Source of the DNA: Anatilimnocola floriformis | Lineage (GTDB): Bacteria; Planctomycetota; Planctomycetia; Pirellulales; Pirellulaceae | Direction: 5' to 3' | DNA: 64,000 nucleotides | NCBI RefSeq assembly: GCF_024256385.1 | Contig: NZ_JAMLFW010000002.1 | Span: 1,736,001-1,800,000 of the forward strand | In this document: piece by piece, positions 42,896 to 51,920 of the stretch | How positions within the stretch are numbered: position 1 is the stretch's first letter | Layout: every line of letters begins with the position of its first letter | The notes under the pieces: generated by a model | What the model was told of the DNA's origin: nothing | Database searches by the model: none | Seen by the model: the letters and a program-made list of their open reading frames with translations, nothing else | Made by a program: the position numbers and the translations under genes

Positions 42896-43284
42896 TTGCC
42901 AATCTCCCTCACATGCCGCGGCCTGGTTCTCTGTTCCGGTCGCTCGGTCCTTCTTATGCTCGCCGGCCCCAGTCTGTTTTATCTCGCGCAAGCATAGCCG
43001 CGACGAGTCCGCCTGGCATGCAGGGCGTGGCGGAAGACTGACGGTGGTCGAAGAGAAGAAAGATGAGCCAACTTGATTGTCGCAAAGCACGCTGGCAATG
43101 TCGAGTTCGTGTTAGCGAAAAATTCGCAAATCTTCTACGAAATGGCCTCTGTGGGCGAGCCACTATTTCTGCGCCGAACCGCTGTACGAAAGCGAACGGA
43201 AGCAAATCGGCAGGCAACTTAGATTTGATGGAGGCCCAGGGAGGTAAGCCAGGGCGCCGCTCGTGAGATTGTGCAATCGCCCCT
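42896..43284. other. Intergenic region before the DUF1559 pair
   Basis: No gene is supported on either strand. It should contain the promoter of the minus-strand run and that of the small plus-strand ORF. I saw no strong inverted repeat and no clear -35/-10 pair. Confidence 0.4.
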
Positions 43285-43500
43285 ATGACAAATCCAATTC
43301 AGCAGGCTCGCTACGAAGTGCAAGTCGGCCAGGCTTCCTATCCCGTTCGCCTCATGCTGGGCCGCCCAGGCTATTGGGGCGAGTGGCAATGCCCGCTGTG
43401 CGGGAAAGTTGGCCGGTCCATTCCAGCGGCCGACGAGCACGCTGCACGGGCCGCAGTGCTCCTCGTTATGGGATCGCATCACATCGATCAGCATTCTTGA
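43285..43500 (+). CDS. Small hypothetical protein with CPLCG motif
   Basis: This 71-residue reading contains EWQCPLCGKVGRSI and a C-terminal His cluster (HAARAA, then HHIDQH), so a Cys2His2-like metal site is conceivable. The opposite strand also has an open frame here. I favour the plus-strand frame because of the ordered CxxC and natural protein composition, but no clear ribosome site precedes the ATG. Unknown family. Confidence 0.5.
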   Translation: MTNPIQQARYEVQVGQASYPVRLMLGRPGYWGEWQCPLCGKVGRSIPAADEHAARAAVLLVMGSHHIDQHS

Positions 43501-43537
43501 TAGCTTCCGCAGTCGAGATGTCGCGACCGTCGCCACC

Positions 43538-46500
43538 TCAATACCGCCGGTCTACGCCCATCCCCGCCGCTTGAAAATCCGGCGTCAGGTCCTCGCTGCT
43601 GGCGTAGAAATCGTCGTCGCCAGCGCCACCCAGAATGGTGTCAACCGCAGGATCGTCACTGACCACCGAGGGGGTCAAGACGCCGGTGGCGGGCCGGGCT
43701 GCAATCCAATTGCTAAGAATCGCGAGCAAAGCCGAATCGTATTGATCCAAGCGAGCTGTACTCGCGCCAAGATTCATGGCCGCCCCCACCAGCAAATCGT
43801 TGCCAGCATCGCCGCTGAGCTGATCGCCGCCGTTGCCGCCAATGAGCACGTCGCGACCGTTGCCACCAGCGAGCTGATCGGCGCCGGCCTGGCCATCGAG
43901 CACATCGTCGCCATCGCCGCCGAGCAAGGTGTCCTGCCCTTCGCCACCGTACAGCCGATCGTTACCGGTATCGCCGACGACGTAACTCCAGTCGCCGTTG
44001 CCGGCGTTCAAATAGTCATTGCCGCCACGGCCCAGCAGTCGATCGTTGCCGTTGCCACCCAACAGTTGGTCATCCGCAGCCCCGCCGACGAGCAAATCAT
44101 CGCCGCCGTCGCCATTCAGTGCAGCGACAATCGGCAACCCGTTGATATAGGCCAGATCGTTCCCTTCACCACCAAAGAACAACACACGCGAGGCAGCCGC
44201 CGTGGTTGTACGCAAGCCGTTGACGCGGATCTGGTAGTCATCGCTGGGATTGGGTCGGGCAACGAACGCTGCATCATTTCGCCACGTCCCTTGCACCACC
44301 ACGGTGTCATTGGACGTGGTCACCGGTCCATCGATCGTGAGAAGGTCCTGCTGATCGGCATTGAGCACCGTAAAGTTCGCATAGCCCGCCGCGGTCAACG
44401 AGCCGCTGCTAACCATGATGGCCGGCGTAGTCTCGGCCAGCGAAGTGATGTCCAGAAATAATTCGTCGGTATCAGCGCCGCCATCGATTCGCACTGCAGT
44501 CTGCCGGCTGGGGACAAAACGAATCGGTGCGATCCCAAAAATATCAGAACCGCTGCCGCCGTTGAGTTGTAGCGAAAGCATCCCATCGAGAGTGAGCGGG
44601 TAAAAAGTATCCTCGCCATCCAAACCATCGATGATCAGCGAACCGCGGATTTCTGAGAGCGGAATCGTCAGCTGCCGGCGGTCGGTGTTCAGTGTGGCGA
44701 CTGCCGGAGCCAGATAAAATTGCTCGGTGGCATCGAGAATCGAAACCGTTGTTTCCGTGACATCAATCACGAACCGGTTATACGCGCCGAACTGATCGGC
44801 GATGATCAGATTGCCAAAACTATCGAACTCTGCCGACAAAGTTCCTGCCGCTGTATTGACCAGCCGAGCTACGAACGCATCGCCCACGTTCACGCCGGAA
44901 ATGAACTCCGCATTCCTACTCTCGCCCGGATCGAAGTCGACTTCGCCGCTGAAGCTGCCCGTGACCCATACGTCACCGAGCGCATCGAGCGCGATGTTTT
45001 GGATCGTGGTGATACCAGCGGCCATGCCACTCCCCTCAAACGTTTGCACGTAGTCAAACGCTCCGCTGGTCTTCCAGCGCGCGACATAAGCACCTGAGGC
45101 TCGATTCTGTACTCCGCCGCCCGGATCGAAATCGGTTTGGCTGGAGCTTCTCCCGGTGAAATAAATGAAGCCGTCGTTGCTGAGCGCCAGGGAGACAGGC
45201 GCACCGCTCGCACGTAACGTGTTGGCCCAGGAGAACGCTCCCGCGGCATCGAGTTTGACAACGAACTGATCGCGAAAGCCGGCTGCCGTTCGCGCAGCAG
45301 TTCCGGGGCCTGGATCGAAATCGACCGTGCCCGCCATTTCGCCCACGACGTAGACAGCACCATTCGCATCGACGACGAGATCATCACTCACCGTCCAGCC
45401 GACGCCCGCAAATACCGCCGCATACATCAGGCCGCCAGTGGGGCTGAACTTCGCAACAAAACCGTCCGTTTCGCCGGCGCTGGTTCGCGACAATTGAGCG
45501 GCGCTCGGGTCGAAATCGACCGTGCCACGAAAATCGCCAGCCACGTAGATATTGCCGTTCCCATCCACGGCCAAGCCGTTGGTATCGATATCTTCGAGAG
45601 TCGGCCAGTTGATGACGAGCGTCGGCACAAACGTCGGTGAGTACTTCACGACAAACGCGTCGTAGTCGCCAGTCGCGGTGCGCGAAACTACGCCAGGACC
45701 TGGATCGAAATCGGCAGTCCCGCGGAATGTTCCCGTCCAATAAACATTGCCCAAGCTGTCGATCGCAACTTCGCCAGTGCTCCCATTTCGCAAAGTCGTC
45801 GCAGCCACGAAGTTGCCCGCAGAGTCGAGCTTCACGAGGAATGGATCGTGATCAACTCCCGCGCCGCGCAGCACCTGACCCGGCCCGGGATCCAAATCGG
45901 CCGTTCCGAAGATCATCCCCGTCACGTAAACATTGCCGCTCGCATCCACGGCCAGGCTGTTTACGTATTCCTGTTGAATGCCGCCAAAGCCGCGGGCCCA
46001 AATCAATTCTCGATTCGGGCCATACTTGGCCACGAACACATCGGGCCGCGAATTGTCGCCACCTGTCGCCGTGAGGCGAACTTCGTTCGGCCCTACATCG
46101 AAATCGACCGTCCGCGAAAACAAGCCCGCGACATAAACATTGCCAGCCGCGTCGACGGCGATCGCATCTCCTTCGTCCTGCCCCGAAAAGGGCGAGCCGA
46201 ACGCGTGCGCAAACAATCCACTGCCACTCGCGGCCATCTTCACGACAAAGGCGTCGCCATATCCGAGCGCAGTTCGCAGGTTTTGAGCTCCCAGCGGATT
46301 GAGATCCATCGTGCCGCCAAATTGGCTCGAGACAACCACGTTCCCACTGCCATCGGTCGCGACCGCGATGGCTTCGATGGCGTAGTTTTGAACTTCCAGT
46401 ATTTCGGCATGATCGAAGATGCCGTTGGAACTCAAACGCACAAGGAAGAATGAGTTGACGCCCCATAGCGAGCTACTCACATTCCAGCTGCCGGGTCCAG

Positions 46501-47782
46501 GATCAAGATCGGCATTCGTCTCGAACCGACCGGCAACCACAATGTCGCCAGTTGGAGTAATCGCCACCGACTGCGCAGCTGTGGCTCCCACGCCGCCGAA
46601 AGTTGCCGCGAAAACTAGTCCGCCAGTCGTGTTCAATTTGAGCACCACCGCATCGCTGGTTCCCACGGCGGTGCGCAGCGAAGTACCCGGGCCGAAGTCG
46701 ACATCCAATTGTTCTTCGAATGCTCCCACTGCATACAGATTGCCCGTGGCATCGAGAGCGAGGCCCGATTGCAGCCCCGTCTGGAATGCGGCGTAGCCTT
46801 TGCCTGCCGAGACACCATAGGCAAAGTCCCCCTGCGGATTAAGGCGGACGATAAACGCGATCGCGTCGAAGCCAGTGCTGGTTTGCTCGCTGACTCCAGC
46901 GCCAGGATCGAGATCAACCGTGCCGTAATAACTACCAGAGAAAGCAATGTCGCCCGCCGGGCCAACGGCGAGCGCGCCCGGATAGGTGTAGGAGTTTCCG
47001 TGAATGAGATTGAGGCGCGTGAGCGTGCCGTGCGAATCGAAACGACTCACCGCCACATCATGAAAGCCAGGGTTGGTCGTAGCGATCGCGGTCGCCGGTC
47101 CCGGATCGAAATCGACCTTCCCCGCGAAGTCGCTGAGCACGTAGATATTCCCTGCGGCGTCGACCTGGGCCGCTTCGACGTTATCCACTTCGGCGTTGCC
47201 CCAAGCATTCACCCACAGAAAGTTCCCTGCGGCATCGAGCTTCAGCACATAGTTATCGGCCAAGCCTTGGCTCGTTCGCTCGGCGCGGCCAGGCCCTGGA
47301 TCGAAATCGGCAGTGCGACTGAACTCCCCAGTGATGACGACATTTCCAGAACCATCGACGGCCAGCCCATCGACCTCATCGTTATCGACGCCTCCCCAAT
47401 TCTTCACCCACAACAGCACTCCGCTGGGATCGTACTTGGCGACGAAGCCATCGAGCGAACCCGTCGACGTCAGCAAGCGAGTGCCAGGCCCATCGTCAAA
47501 ATCGACGGTCCCGGTAAAAGAGCCCGCCAGATACGTATTCCCTGCGCTATCGGCTGCGACTCGCTTTCCCACGCTGTCAGAAACGCTGTTATCCGAACCA
47601 AAGGCGAATGACCCGCCAAACTCGCCGGCGAGCAAACTGCGGAGCTCGAACAGTTCAAAACGAAGAGGCCGAAAACGTCGCGGCGGACGTCGAGAGCGAA
47701 ACGGATTTAGTACCTGGCTCACCTGGCTGATCACGCGGGGTGTAGAGATCGCTCCTAAAGGTAACCAAAACCACTCAGGCAA
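43538..47782 (-). CDS. Giant SBBP beta-propeller and RTX-repeat surface protein
   Basis: This 1414-residue protein has an N-terminal planctomycete-type extracellular leader ([19 protein letters not shown]). Fourteen beta-propeller-like repeats of about 50 residues follow (about residues 50-960); each has the form [24 protein letters not shown]. After a beta-rich domain, the C-terminal part (about 1235-1400) carries RTX-type nonapeptides such as [30 protein letters not shown] and [15 protein letters not shown], which bind calcium after secretion. The layout suggests an exported adhesin or matrix protein. A GTG in NVISQVSQ is an alternative start. It is divergent from the GGDEF-PilZ gene. Confidence 0.9.
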   Translation of the reverse strand: MPEWFWLPLGAISTPRVISQVSQVLNPFRSRRPPRRFRPLRFELFELRSLLAGEFGGSFAFGSDNSVSDSVGKRVAADSAGNTYLAGSFTGTVDFDDGPGTRLLTSTGSLDGFVAKYDPSGVLLWVKNWGGVDNDEVDGLAVDGSGNVVITGEFSRTADFDPGPGRAERTSQGLADNYVLKLDAAGNFLWVNAWGNAEVDNVEAAQVDAAGNIYVLSDFAGKVDFDPGPATAIATTNPGFHDVAVSRFDSHGTLTRLNLIHGNSYTYPGALAVGPAGDIAFSGSYYGTVDLDPGAGVSEQTSTGFDAIAFIVRLNPQGDFAYGVSAGKGYAAFQTGLQSGLALDATGNLYAVGAFEEQLDVDFGPGTSLRTAVGTSDAVVLKLNTTGGLVFAATFGGVGATAAQSVAITPTGDIVVAGRFETNADLDPGPGSWNVSSSLWGVNSFFLVRLSSNGIFDHAEILEVQNYAIEAIAVATDGSGNVVVSSQFGGTMDLNPLGAQNLRTALGYGDAFVVKMAASGSGLFAHAFGSPFSGQDEGDAIAVDAAGNVYVAGLFSRTVDFDVGPNEVRLTATGGDNSRPDVFVAKYGPNRELIWARGFGGIQQEYVNSLAVDASGNVYVTGMIFGTADLDPGPGQVLRGAGVDHDPFLVKLDSAGNFVAATTLRNGSTGEVAIDSLGNVYWTGTFRGTADFDPGPGVVSRTATGDYDAFVVKYSPTFVPTLVINWPTLEDIDTNGLAVDGNGNIYVAGDFRGTVDFDPSAAQLSRTSAGETDGFVAKFSPTGGLMYAAVFAGVGWTVSDDLVVDANGAVYVVGEMAGTVDFDPGPGTAARTAAGFRDQFVVKLDAAGAFSWANTLRASGAPVSLALSNDGFIYFTGRSSSQTDFDPGGGVQNRASGAYVARWKTSGAFDYVQTFEGSGMAAGITTIQNIALDALGDVWVTGSFSGEVDFDPGESRNAEFISGVNVGDAFVARLVNTAAGTLSAEFDSFGNLIIADQFGAYNRFVIDVTETTVSILDATEQFYLAPAVATLNTDRRQLTIPLSEIRGSLIIDGLDGEDTFYPLTLDGMLSLQLNGGSGSDIFGIAPIRFVPSRQTAVRIDGGADTDELFLDITSLAETTPAIMVSSGSLTAAGYANFTVLNADQQDLLTIDGPVTTSNDTVVVQGTWRNDAAFVARPNPSDDYQIRVNGLRTTTAAASRVLFFGGEGNDLAYINGLPIVAALNGDGGDDLLVGGAADDQLLGGNGNDRLLGRGGNDYLNAGNGDWSYVVGDTGNDRLYGGEGQDTLLGGDGDDVLDGQAGADQLAGGNGRDVLIGGNGGDQLSGDAGNDLLVGAAMNLGASTARLDQYDSALLAILSNWIAARPATGVLTPSVVSDDPAVDTILGGAGDDDFYASSEDLTPDFQAAGMGVDRRY

Positions 47783-47844
47783 GCCAAGCGAAATCGGAGC
47801 TGATCAGGGCGTCTGGTAGCGATTATGCGGGCGCCGCCGGGCGA

Positions 47845-47903
47845 TTACCGCCGGCGAAAATGCGCAACTCCCTGCCAAACAGGCCCCCCCTCGCTGGCGG
47901 TAA
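47845..47903. promoter_or_regulatory. 12-base inverted repeat in the divergent region
   Basis: TTACCGCCGGCG (47845-47856) and CGCTGGCGGTAA (47892-47903) are complements with one mismatch and 35 bases between. It sits between the divergent giant surface-protein and GGDEF-PilZ genes, where it could be an operator pair or a hairpin in the leader of one of them. Confidence 0.5.
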
Positions 47904-47984
47904 CAAACGGCGATCTAGATTTGCCCAACGAGGAATCTGCCAACTCGCTGTGATCAGGATCGTTTCGCTTTTGGGTTGTTTGCG

Positions 47985-49268
47985 ATGAGTTGGCTTGCGC
48001 TACTAACGAGCGGGTTCGCTGTCATCCTGGCTGGGGCCGGGTTGGGCTACGGCCTGGCCGCGATCAAGTATCTGGCCGAGCTGCGTGCGGCCCAGCGCGA
48101 ACGACTCGATTTGCAGCAGCAACTGAAAACCGCGACGGTTCGCCAGGCCGCTTCAGTGGCTCGGCCAGCGCCCGTGCCAACATCAGTCGTTGAACTGCCA
48201 ACCGATGTTCCAGACGTAGTTGCACCGCCGCCGGAATCACCGCTTGAGTTGGTTGCCGCGGGAGTGACAGCCGAGCCGCCGCCGAATTCCGCCTCCTGGC
48301 AGCAACTCATTCACGAAGCAGCCCAGCGTGCGCAGTCGGATGTGTTGTGCATTGTCGATATTGATTTTCTGCGACAGTACCGCGAGCGGTATGGTCAAGA
48401 GCTGGGCGACTACGTCAGCGATCACGTGCTGCGCGTGATGCAGGATTCCCTGCAAAGCTTGTTACCGGATTCGTCGACCGATGGATCGCCTGAAGGTGGC
48501 GCGCTCATCTCGCGCTACGAAGGGCAGGAGTTCATCATCGCCTGGCCTGCCGAAGCAGGTTCTGCGCAGCACCGCCTGTGGGCCGCGCGAAAGATGACCG
48601 CCAAGCTGCGGGCCGATATCGAGCGGGCCTTTTTGCAGATCGGCGCCGAACGTCTCACCATCACTGCCAGTCTCGGCCTGGCTTTGTGCGAACCGGGCCT
48701 GGCCGGTGAACACGTCATCGGCCGCGCCGACGAAGCTCTTGCGACCGCGAAGCGATCAGGACGCAACTGCGCCTATTATCACACGGGCGAAACCTGCCGA
48801 CCGGTGGAACCGATCGTGGCCGAAACCTCGGCCGAAGACAAAGATGCCGCCACCAAACATCAGGCTCGCCGCGGCAAAAACGGCGGCCGCGAACGTCGCC
48901 GCCATGAACGGAAACGCTGCGACAGTATCAACCTGCTCGCTCCCTGCAGCGACGGCCTGTTGCCGTCGATGGACAAGTTTCAGCGGGTGCAGTTCTTCGA
49001 TATTTCGAGCAGCGGCTTTTCGATGATCGTGCCCACGGTTCCCGCCGCCAATCAATTTGCGGTCGCCCTAATCAATAGCCAGGGCATGATCTTTCTCGCT
49101 GCCGAAGTCGCCAACATCCGCCAGGCCCACCGCCCCAGCGGCGTGTCCAAACCGCTGCTCATCGTCGGATGCCGCTTCCTGCAGCGGTTATATCCACACG
49201 ACAAAAGCGAATCGTCTTCGCGGCTTCCGGGGTGCGACCTCACCAGCCCTCGGCTGGCCCCCGCCTAG
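47985..49268 (+). CDS. Degenerate GGDEF domain fused to PilZ domain
   Basis: The ATG at 47985 gives 427 residues. An N-terminal membrane segment (LALLTSGFAVILAGAGLGYG) is followed by a Pro-rich linker (60-100) and a GGDEF domain (about 110-268). The substrate-binding DIDFLRQYRERYG and late RADEALATAKRSGRN are kept, but the signature loop is YEGQEF instead of GG(D/E)EF, so cyclase activity is doubtful. A basic hinge leads to a PilZ domain (about 303-420) with RRRHERKR and DISSSGFSM, which fits the c-di-GMP RxxxR and (D/N)xSxxG motifs. It may sense rather than make c-di-GMP. It is divergent from the giant surface protein, a plausible target. Confidence 0.88.
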   Translation: MSWLALLTSGFAVILAGAGLGYGLAAIKYLAELRAAQRERLDLQQQLKTATVRQAASVARPAPVPTSVVELPTDVPDVVAPPPESPLELVAAGVTAEPPPNSASWQQLIHEAAQRAQSDVLCIVDIDFLRQYRERYGQELGDYVSDHVLRVMQDSLQSLLPDSSTDGSPEGGALISRYEGQEFIIAWPAEAGSAQHRLWAARKMTAKLRADIERAFLQIGAERLTITASLGLALCEPGLAGEHVIGRADEALATAKRSGRNCAYYHTGETCRPVEPIVAETSAEDKDAATKHQARRGKNGGRERRRHERKRCDSINLLAPCSDGLLPSMDKFQRVQFFDISSSGFSMIVPTVPAANQFAVALINSQGMIFLAAEVANIRQAHRPSGVSKPLLIVGCRFLQRLYPHDKSESSSRLPGCDLTSPRLAPA

Positions 49269-49722
49269 CGGTGGTTATATTATAACAGGTTATTGCATTT
49301 CTGAATTGCTGCAACTAATTGCGCGGCATGAGTTTGCGAAAAAATGCACCCCCCAGCTCATAACCTTTTATAACCCCTCCGCCGCAGCTCGCTAAACTCG
49401 CACTACTCTCGGGGCGAGCGAATATTATTCGCAAATTTTTCTATGCCATCCCAACTCTTTGGTGGAGGCGCGACAAGCCTTGATGTGAATACGCCTCAAG
49501 CCTTTAGGCGGTTCTAACGGCCGCCATATCGCATTTGGTGGTGATAACAATTGCCAATTCTAATTCGCATCCATCAACATAAATAAATGGGTGGGGTGCT
49601 GACGAACTGTTGTCACCACAATTGCCGATACTCTAGCCGATTCTGCTAGGCATTTGGGGTGGCGGAGTTCGCTGCGCTGCCATAAGTTGTCACGCCTGGG
49701 GTATTAGCATTGAAGGAAGTTG
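49269..49722. other. AT-richer intergenic region
   Basis: No gene is supported over about 450 bases. Composition is more AT-rich than the surroundings, with runs such as TTATATTATAACAGG. GCGAATATTATTCGC at 49418-49432 is a perfect palindrome followed by AAATTTTT and might terminate transcription weakly. CAATTGCC recurs at about 49549 and 49619, in two related stretches with otherwise little similarity. It could be a remnant of inserted DNA. Confidence 0.5.
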
Positions 49723-50007
49723 ATGAGCAACAAAGCCCATACGGCGGTCGTGAATCGGATTGTCACTCGCTACCAAGGAACTGCACTTAATGGCGGTCTA
49801 TTTGATGTATCCGCAGGCGAATGGCTGATTGCAGTCGAAACTACGGCGACGCTCGCAACCACCTTCGCGCGCATTCAAGCTCTGACTGGTACGCACTACA
49901 TTGCAGTTACCAATCAAGAATCATTAGATGAAGCGTTGCGCCTAACGGATGGAACTTCCGTGGGCGTGATGAATTCACAAGGTGATATTGTGAAAACGGC
50001 GGAGTAG
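49723..50007 (+). CDS. Small hypothetical protein, possible nuclease-like remnant
   Basis: An ATG after GGAAG gives 94 residues. The sequence NRIVTRYQGTALNGGLFDVS, then GEWLIAVETTATLATTF, YIAVTNQESLDEALRLT and TSVGVMNSQGDIVKT has the rhythm of a small restriction-endonuclease-like fold (D..x..VET in place of D..ExK), but I cannot confirm a family. Codon use is AT-richer than in neighbouring genes, suggesting recent acquisition. It is convergent with the GspJ-like gene; six bases separate the stops. Confidence 0.6.
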   Translation: MSNKAHTAVVNRIVTRYQGTALNGGLFDVSAGEWLIAVETTATLATTFARIQALTGTHYIAVTNQESLDEALRLTDGTSVGVMNSQGDIVKTAE

Positions 50008-50013
50008 CTGGAC

Positions 50014-51474
50014 TTAATCGCCAATAAAATCGGCGCCAACAGTCACTTGCCGCGCCTGTCGCGTTTGTGGTTCGTACACACGAATGCGAACCTGAATGCC
50101 GCGGAGCGGTGACATATAAGGCGGCTGCGTCTGCCGTTCACCGGGATCATCAACGCCGTTAATGCCGTCGTCGTCGAGACCGTTCATCGCCTGGCCGTTG
50201 CCGGGACCGTTGGTTTCATAAGTTGTCGGCCAGGTGTCCCACATACCATAGCCAAAGAAGTTTGCCGCACGCGAGAAATGCGTCCAGGCACGCTGGCCAC
50301 CTTCGCGATTAATACCGCTGTTGTAAAAGAGATCCACATAAGCGCCGACGCCGATCGAATTGGTTGGCATGTTGGCGATCAGTCGCGGTGGATTTTGCGT
50401 CATCGGGTCGGTTCCCTCATTGGCCGCCACGCTGCTATAGCCAGGATCGCCAGCCACCAGCGGCACGTTATTTATGGCGCCTGTACCGGAATAAACTCGA
50501 GCTTCGGGGTCCCACACGCGCACATCAAAAGCGAGGACGTTGGTCAGCATCCGCTCTTCGCCGAACCCGGCGTTTTGCATGGTATACATCGTCATCGACT
50601 GCGAGTTGTTGGGATTGATATCGAGCGGCCACGGCTGCCCGTTGTAAACGGCGGCAGCGCCATTGCCGCGCGGTGCATTGGCTGCAATTCCGCAGCCGAA
50701 CCGATTTTGCCGCAACGACAACTCGGCGAGTGAATTGGCAACCGGTACGTAGTCGGTATCACCGCTCGACATTGGATCGGTGACCGGCGCCATATGCACC
50801 GAAATGTCATTGGTCTCCCAGAAATCAAACGTGTCCTCAAGCTCTTCATAGCGTCCAATCCCACCCAGATCGGGCCGGATCAGCAGCAAGCGACGGCATA
50901 GAAAACGATACTCGCCGACGTTCCAAGTATTGTCGCCGTTGGTATCGACAAACGATGTGAACCAAATCACCTCGGCATAGAGCGAGGTCGTCACACTGCC
51001 GTTGTATCGCCCTTGAAACGGTGTTCCCTTGGCGCGAATGGTGAAGGCCAGCACATCGTCGCCGTCGCCGAAGAGATTGGTGGCGTTGTTGTTCTGAATC
51101 AGATCCTTGATGTTGTCGTTGTTGCTGTCGTTTACCAGGCTGCGAGCCCCAGCCGTGATGCCCGCAGCTTCCGGATCGGCATCGTAGCCCGGCCCTTCAT
51201 ACACGCTGAAGTAACCCGGCGAAGTCGCCGGATTGATCCAGGGCGTGGGTCGCAGCGTGAGGCATTCCAGATCGTCGTTCAGTTGCTGCGCGGCAGCGCG
51301 CAGTTGGCCACCCATTTCGATCGTCGCGCGGCCGTCGCGCACGGCGTTGCCGATGTAGGCATAGAACTCCGCAATCGCGTAGACCAGGATCAATGTCAAC
51401 GCCATCGCAATCAGCATTTCGACGAGCGTGAATGCAGCGCGAATGGATTTTGATTTGTGAGTGTGCGACTTCAT
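50014..51474 (-). CDS. GspJ-like pseudopilin (large)
   Basis: The ATG at 51474 gives 486 residues, larger than typical GspJ (about 200). The N-terminus is a standard prepilin leader: SIRAAFTLVEMLIAMALTLILV, with Glu5 and a basic segment before. The body is beta-rich with acidic motifs (DGDDVLAF, DTNGDNTW, NGLDDDGINGVDDPGE) that could bind calcium. Position as the last gene of the secretion run and leader type suggest a minor pseudopilin of the J class, but only the leader really supports that. It follows the GYF/zinc-ribbon gene by 52 bases. Confidence 0.82.
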   Translation of the reverse strand: MKSHTHKSKSIRAAFTLVEMLIAMALTLILVYAIAEFYAYIGNAVRDGRATIEMGGQLRAAAQQLNDDLECLTLRPTPWINPATSPGYFSVYEGPGYDADPEAAGITAGARSLVNDSNNDNIKDLIQNNNATNLFGDGDDVLAFTIRAKGTPFQGRYNGSVTTSLYAEVIWFTSFVDTNGDNTWNVGEYRFLCRRLLLIRPDLGGIGRYEELEDTFDFWETNDISVHMAPVTDPMSSGDTDYVPVANSLAELSLRQNRFGCGIAANAPRGNGAAAVYNGQPWPLDINPNNSQSMTMYTMQNAGFGEERMLTNVLAFDVRVWDPEARVYSGTGAINNVPLVAGDPGYSSVAANEGTDPMTQNPPRLIANMPTNSIGVGAYVDLFYNSGINREGGQRAWTHFSRAANFFGYGMWDTWPTTYETNGPGNGQAMNGLDDDGINGVDDPGERQTQPPYMSPLRGIQVRIRVYEPQTRQARQVTVGADFIGD

Positions 51475-51526
51475 AACGGATCTGCGCTTTTGATCGATGC
51501 TCTTGGTCGTTGCTTTGGAGCGGAGG

Positions 51527-51907
51527 CTACTCGCCCGCAAAATGTTCCGGGGCAGCAACGGCTAACTGAGGATATAGTTCGCTGGCCCAACGCCACTGAG
51601 TGTCACCTTCGCGGAGCACCTGGCTGCGGGCCGAAACCGCTCCCAGCCGCTGCCAGTAATCGAGCAAGCGGCGATCGACGGGGCCGTATTGCTTGCCGCT
51701 AAAGGTTTGCAGGTACCACTTCACGTCGTGCTCCACGCCCCCCGCATGCTCACCGGCCCAGTGCATAAAGTCGCTCACAGGTTCGCCTGCGCCGCCCGGC
51801 ACGACGATGGGTGACTGGCATTGCGGACACTTGATCCGCTTGCCGGCCAGTCCGTCGTTGACGTGCAACGCATGCTGACAATGTTCGCACTGGAGCGCGA
51901 TGGACAT
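51527..51907 (-). CDS. Zinc-ribbon plus GYF_2-domain protein
   Basis: The 126-residue protein has an N-terminal ribbon of the form CEHCQHALHVNDGLAGKRIK, then CPQCQ (two CxxC pairs), and a C-terminal GYF_2-like domain (WYLQTFSGKQYGPVDRRLLD, then AVSARSQVLREGDTQWRWA). GYF_2 domains bind peptides, so it may be a cytoplasmic adaptor. It has no membrane span. It sits between the giant GspK-like gene (13-base gap) and the GspJ-like gene, well inside the secretion run. I know no secretion system with a component of this kind. Confidence 0.85.
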   Translation of the reverse strand: MSIALQCEHCQHALHVNDGLAGKRIKCPQCQSPIVVPGGAGEPVSDFMHWAGEHAGGVEHDVKWYLQTFSGKQYGPVDRRLLDYWQRLGAVSARSQVLREGDTQWRWASELYPQLAVAAPEHFAGE

Positions 51908-51920
51908 GACTTACCTCTGA

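Noticed and set aside
43219-43536. 105-codon minus-strand frame overlapping the small CPLCG ORF
   Set aside because: Composition is unnatural (Ala/Trp/Cys without pattern) and it runs over the end of the surface-protein gene.
49418-49440. GCGAATATTATTCGC plus T-tract as an intrinsic terminator
   Set aside because: The palindrome has a one-base centre, leaving a short stem once a loop forms; kept only as a remark in the intergenic entry.
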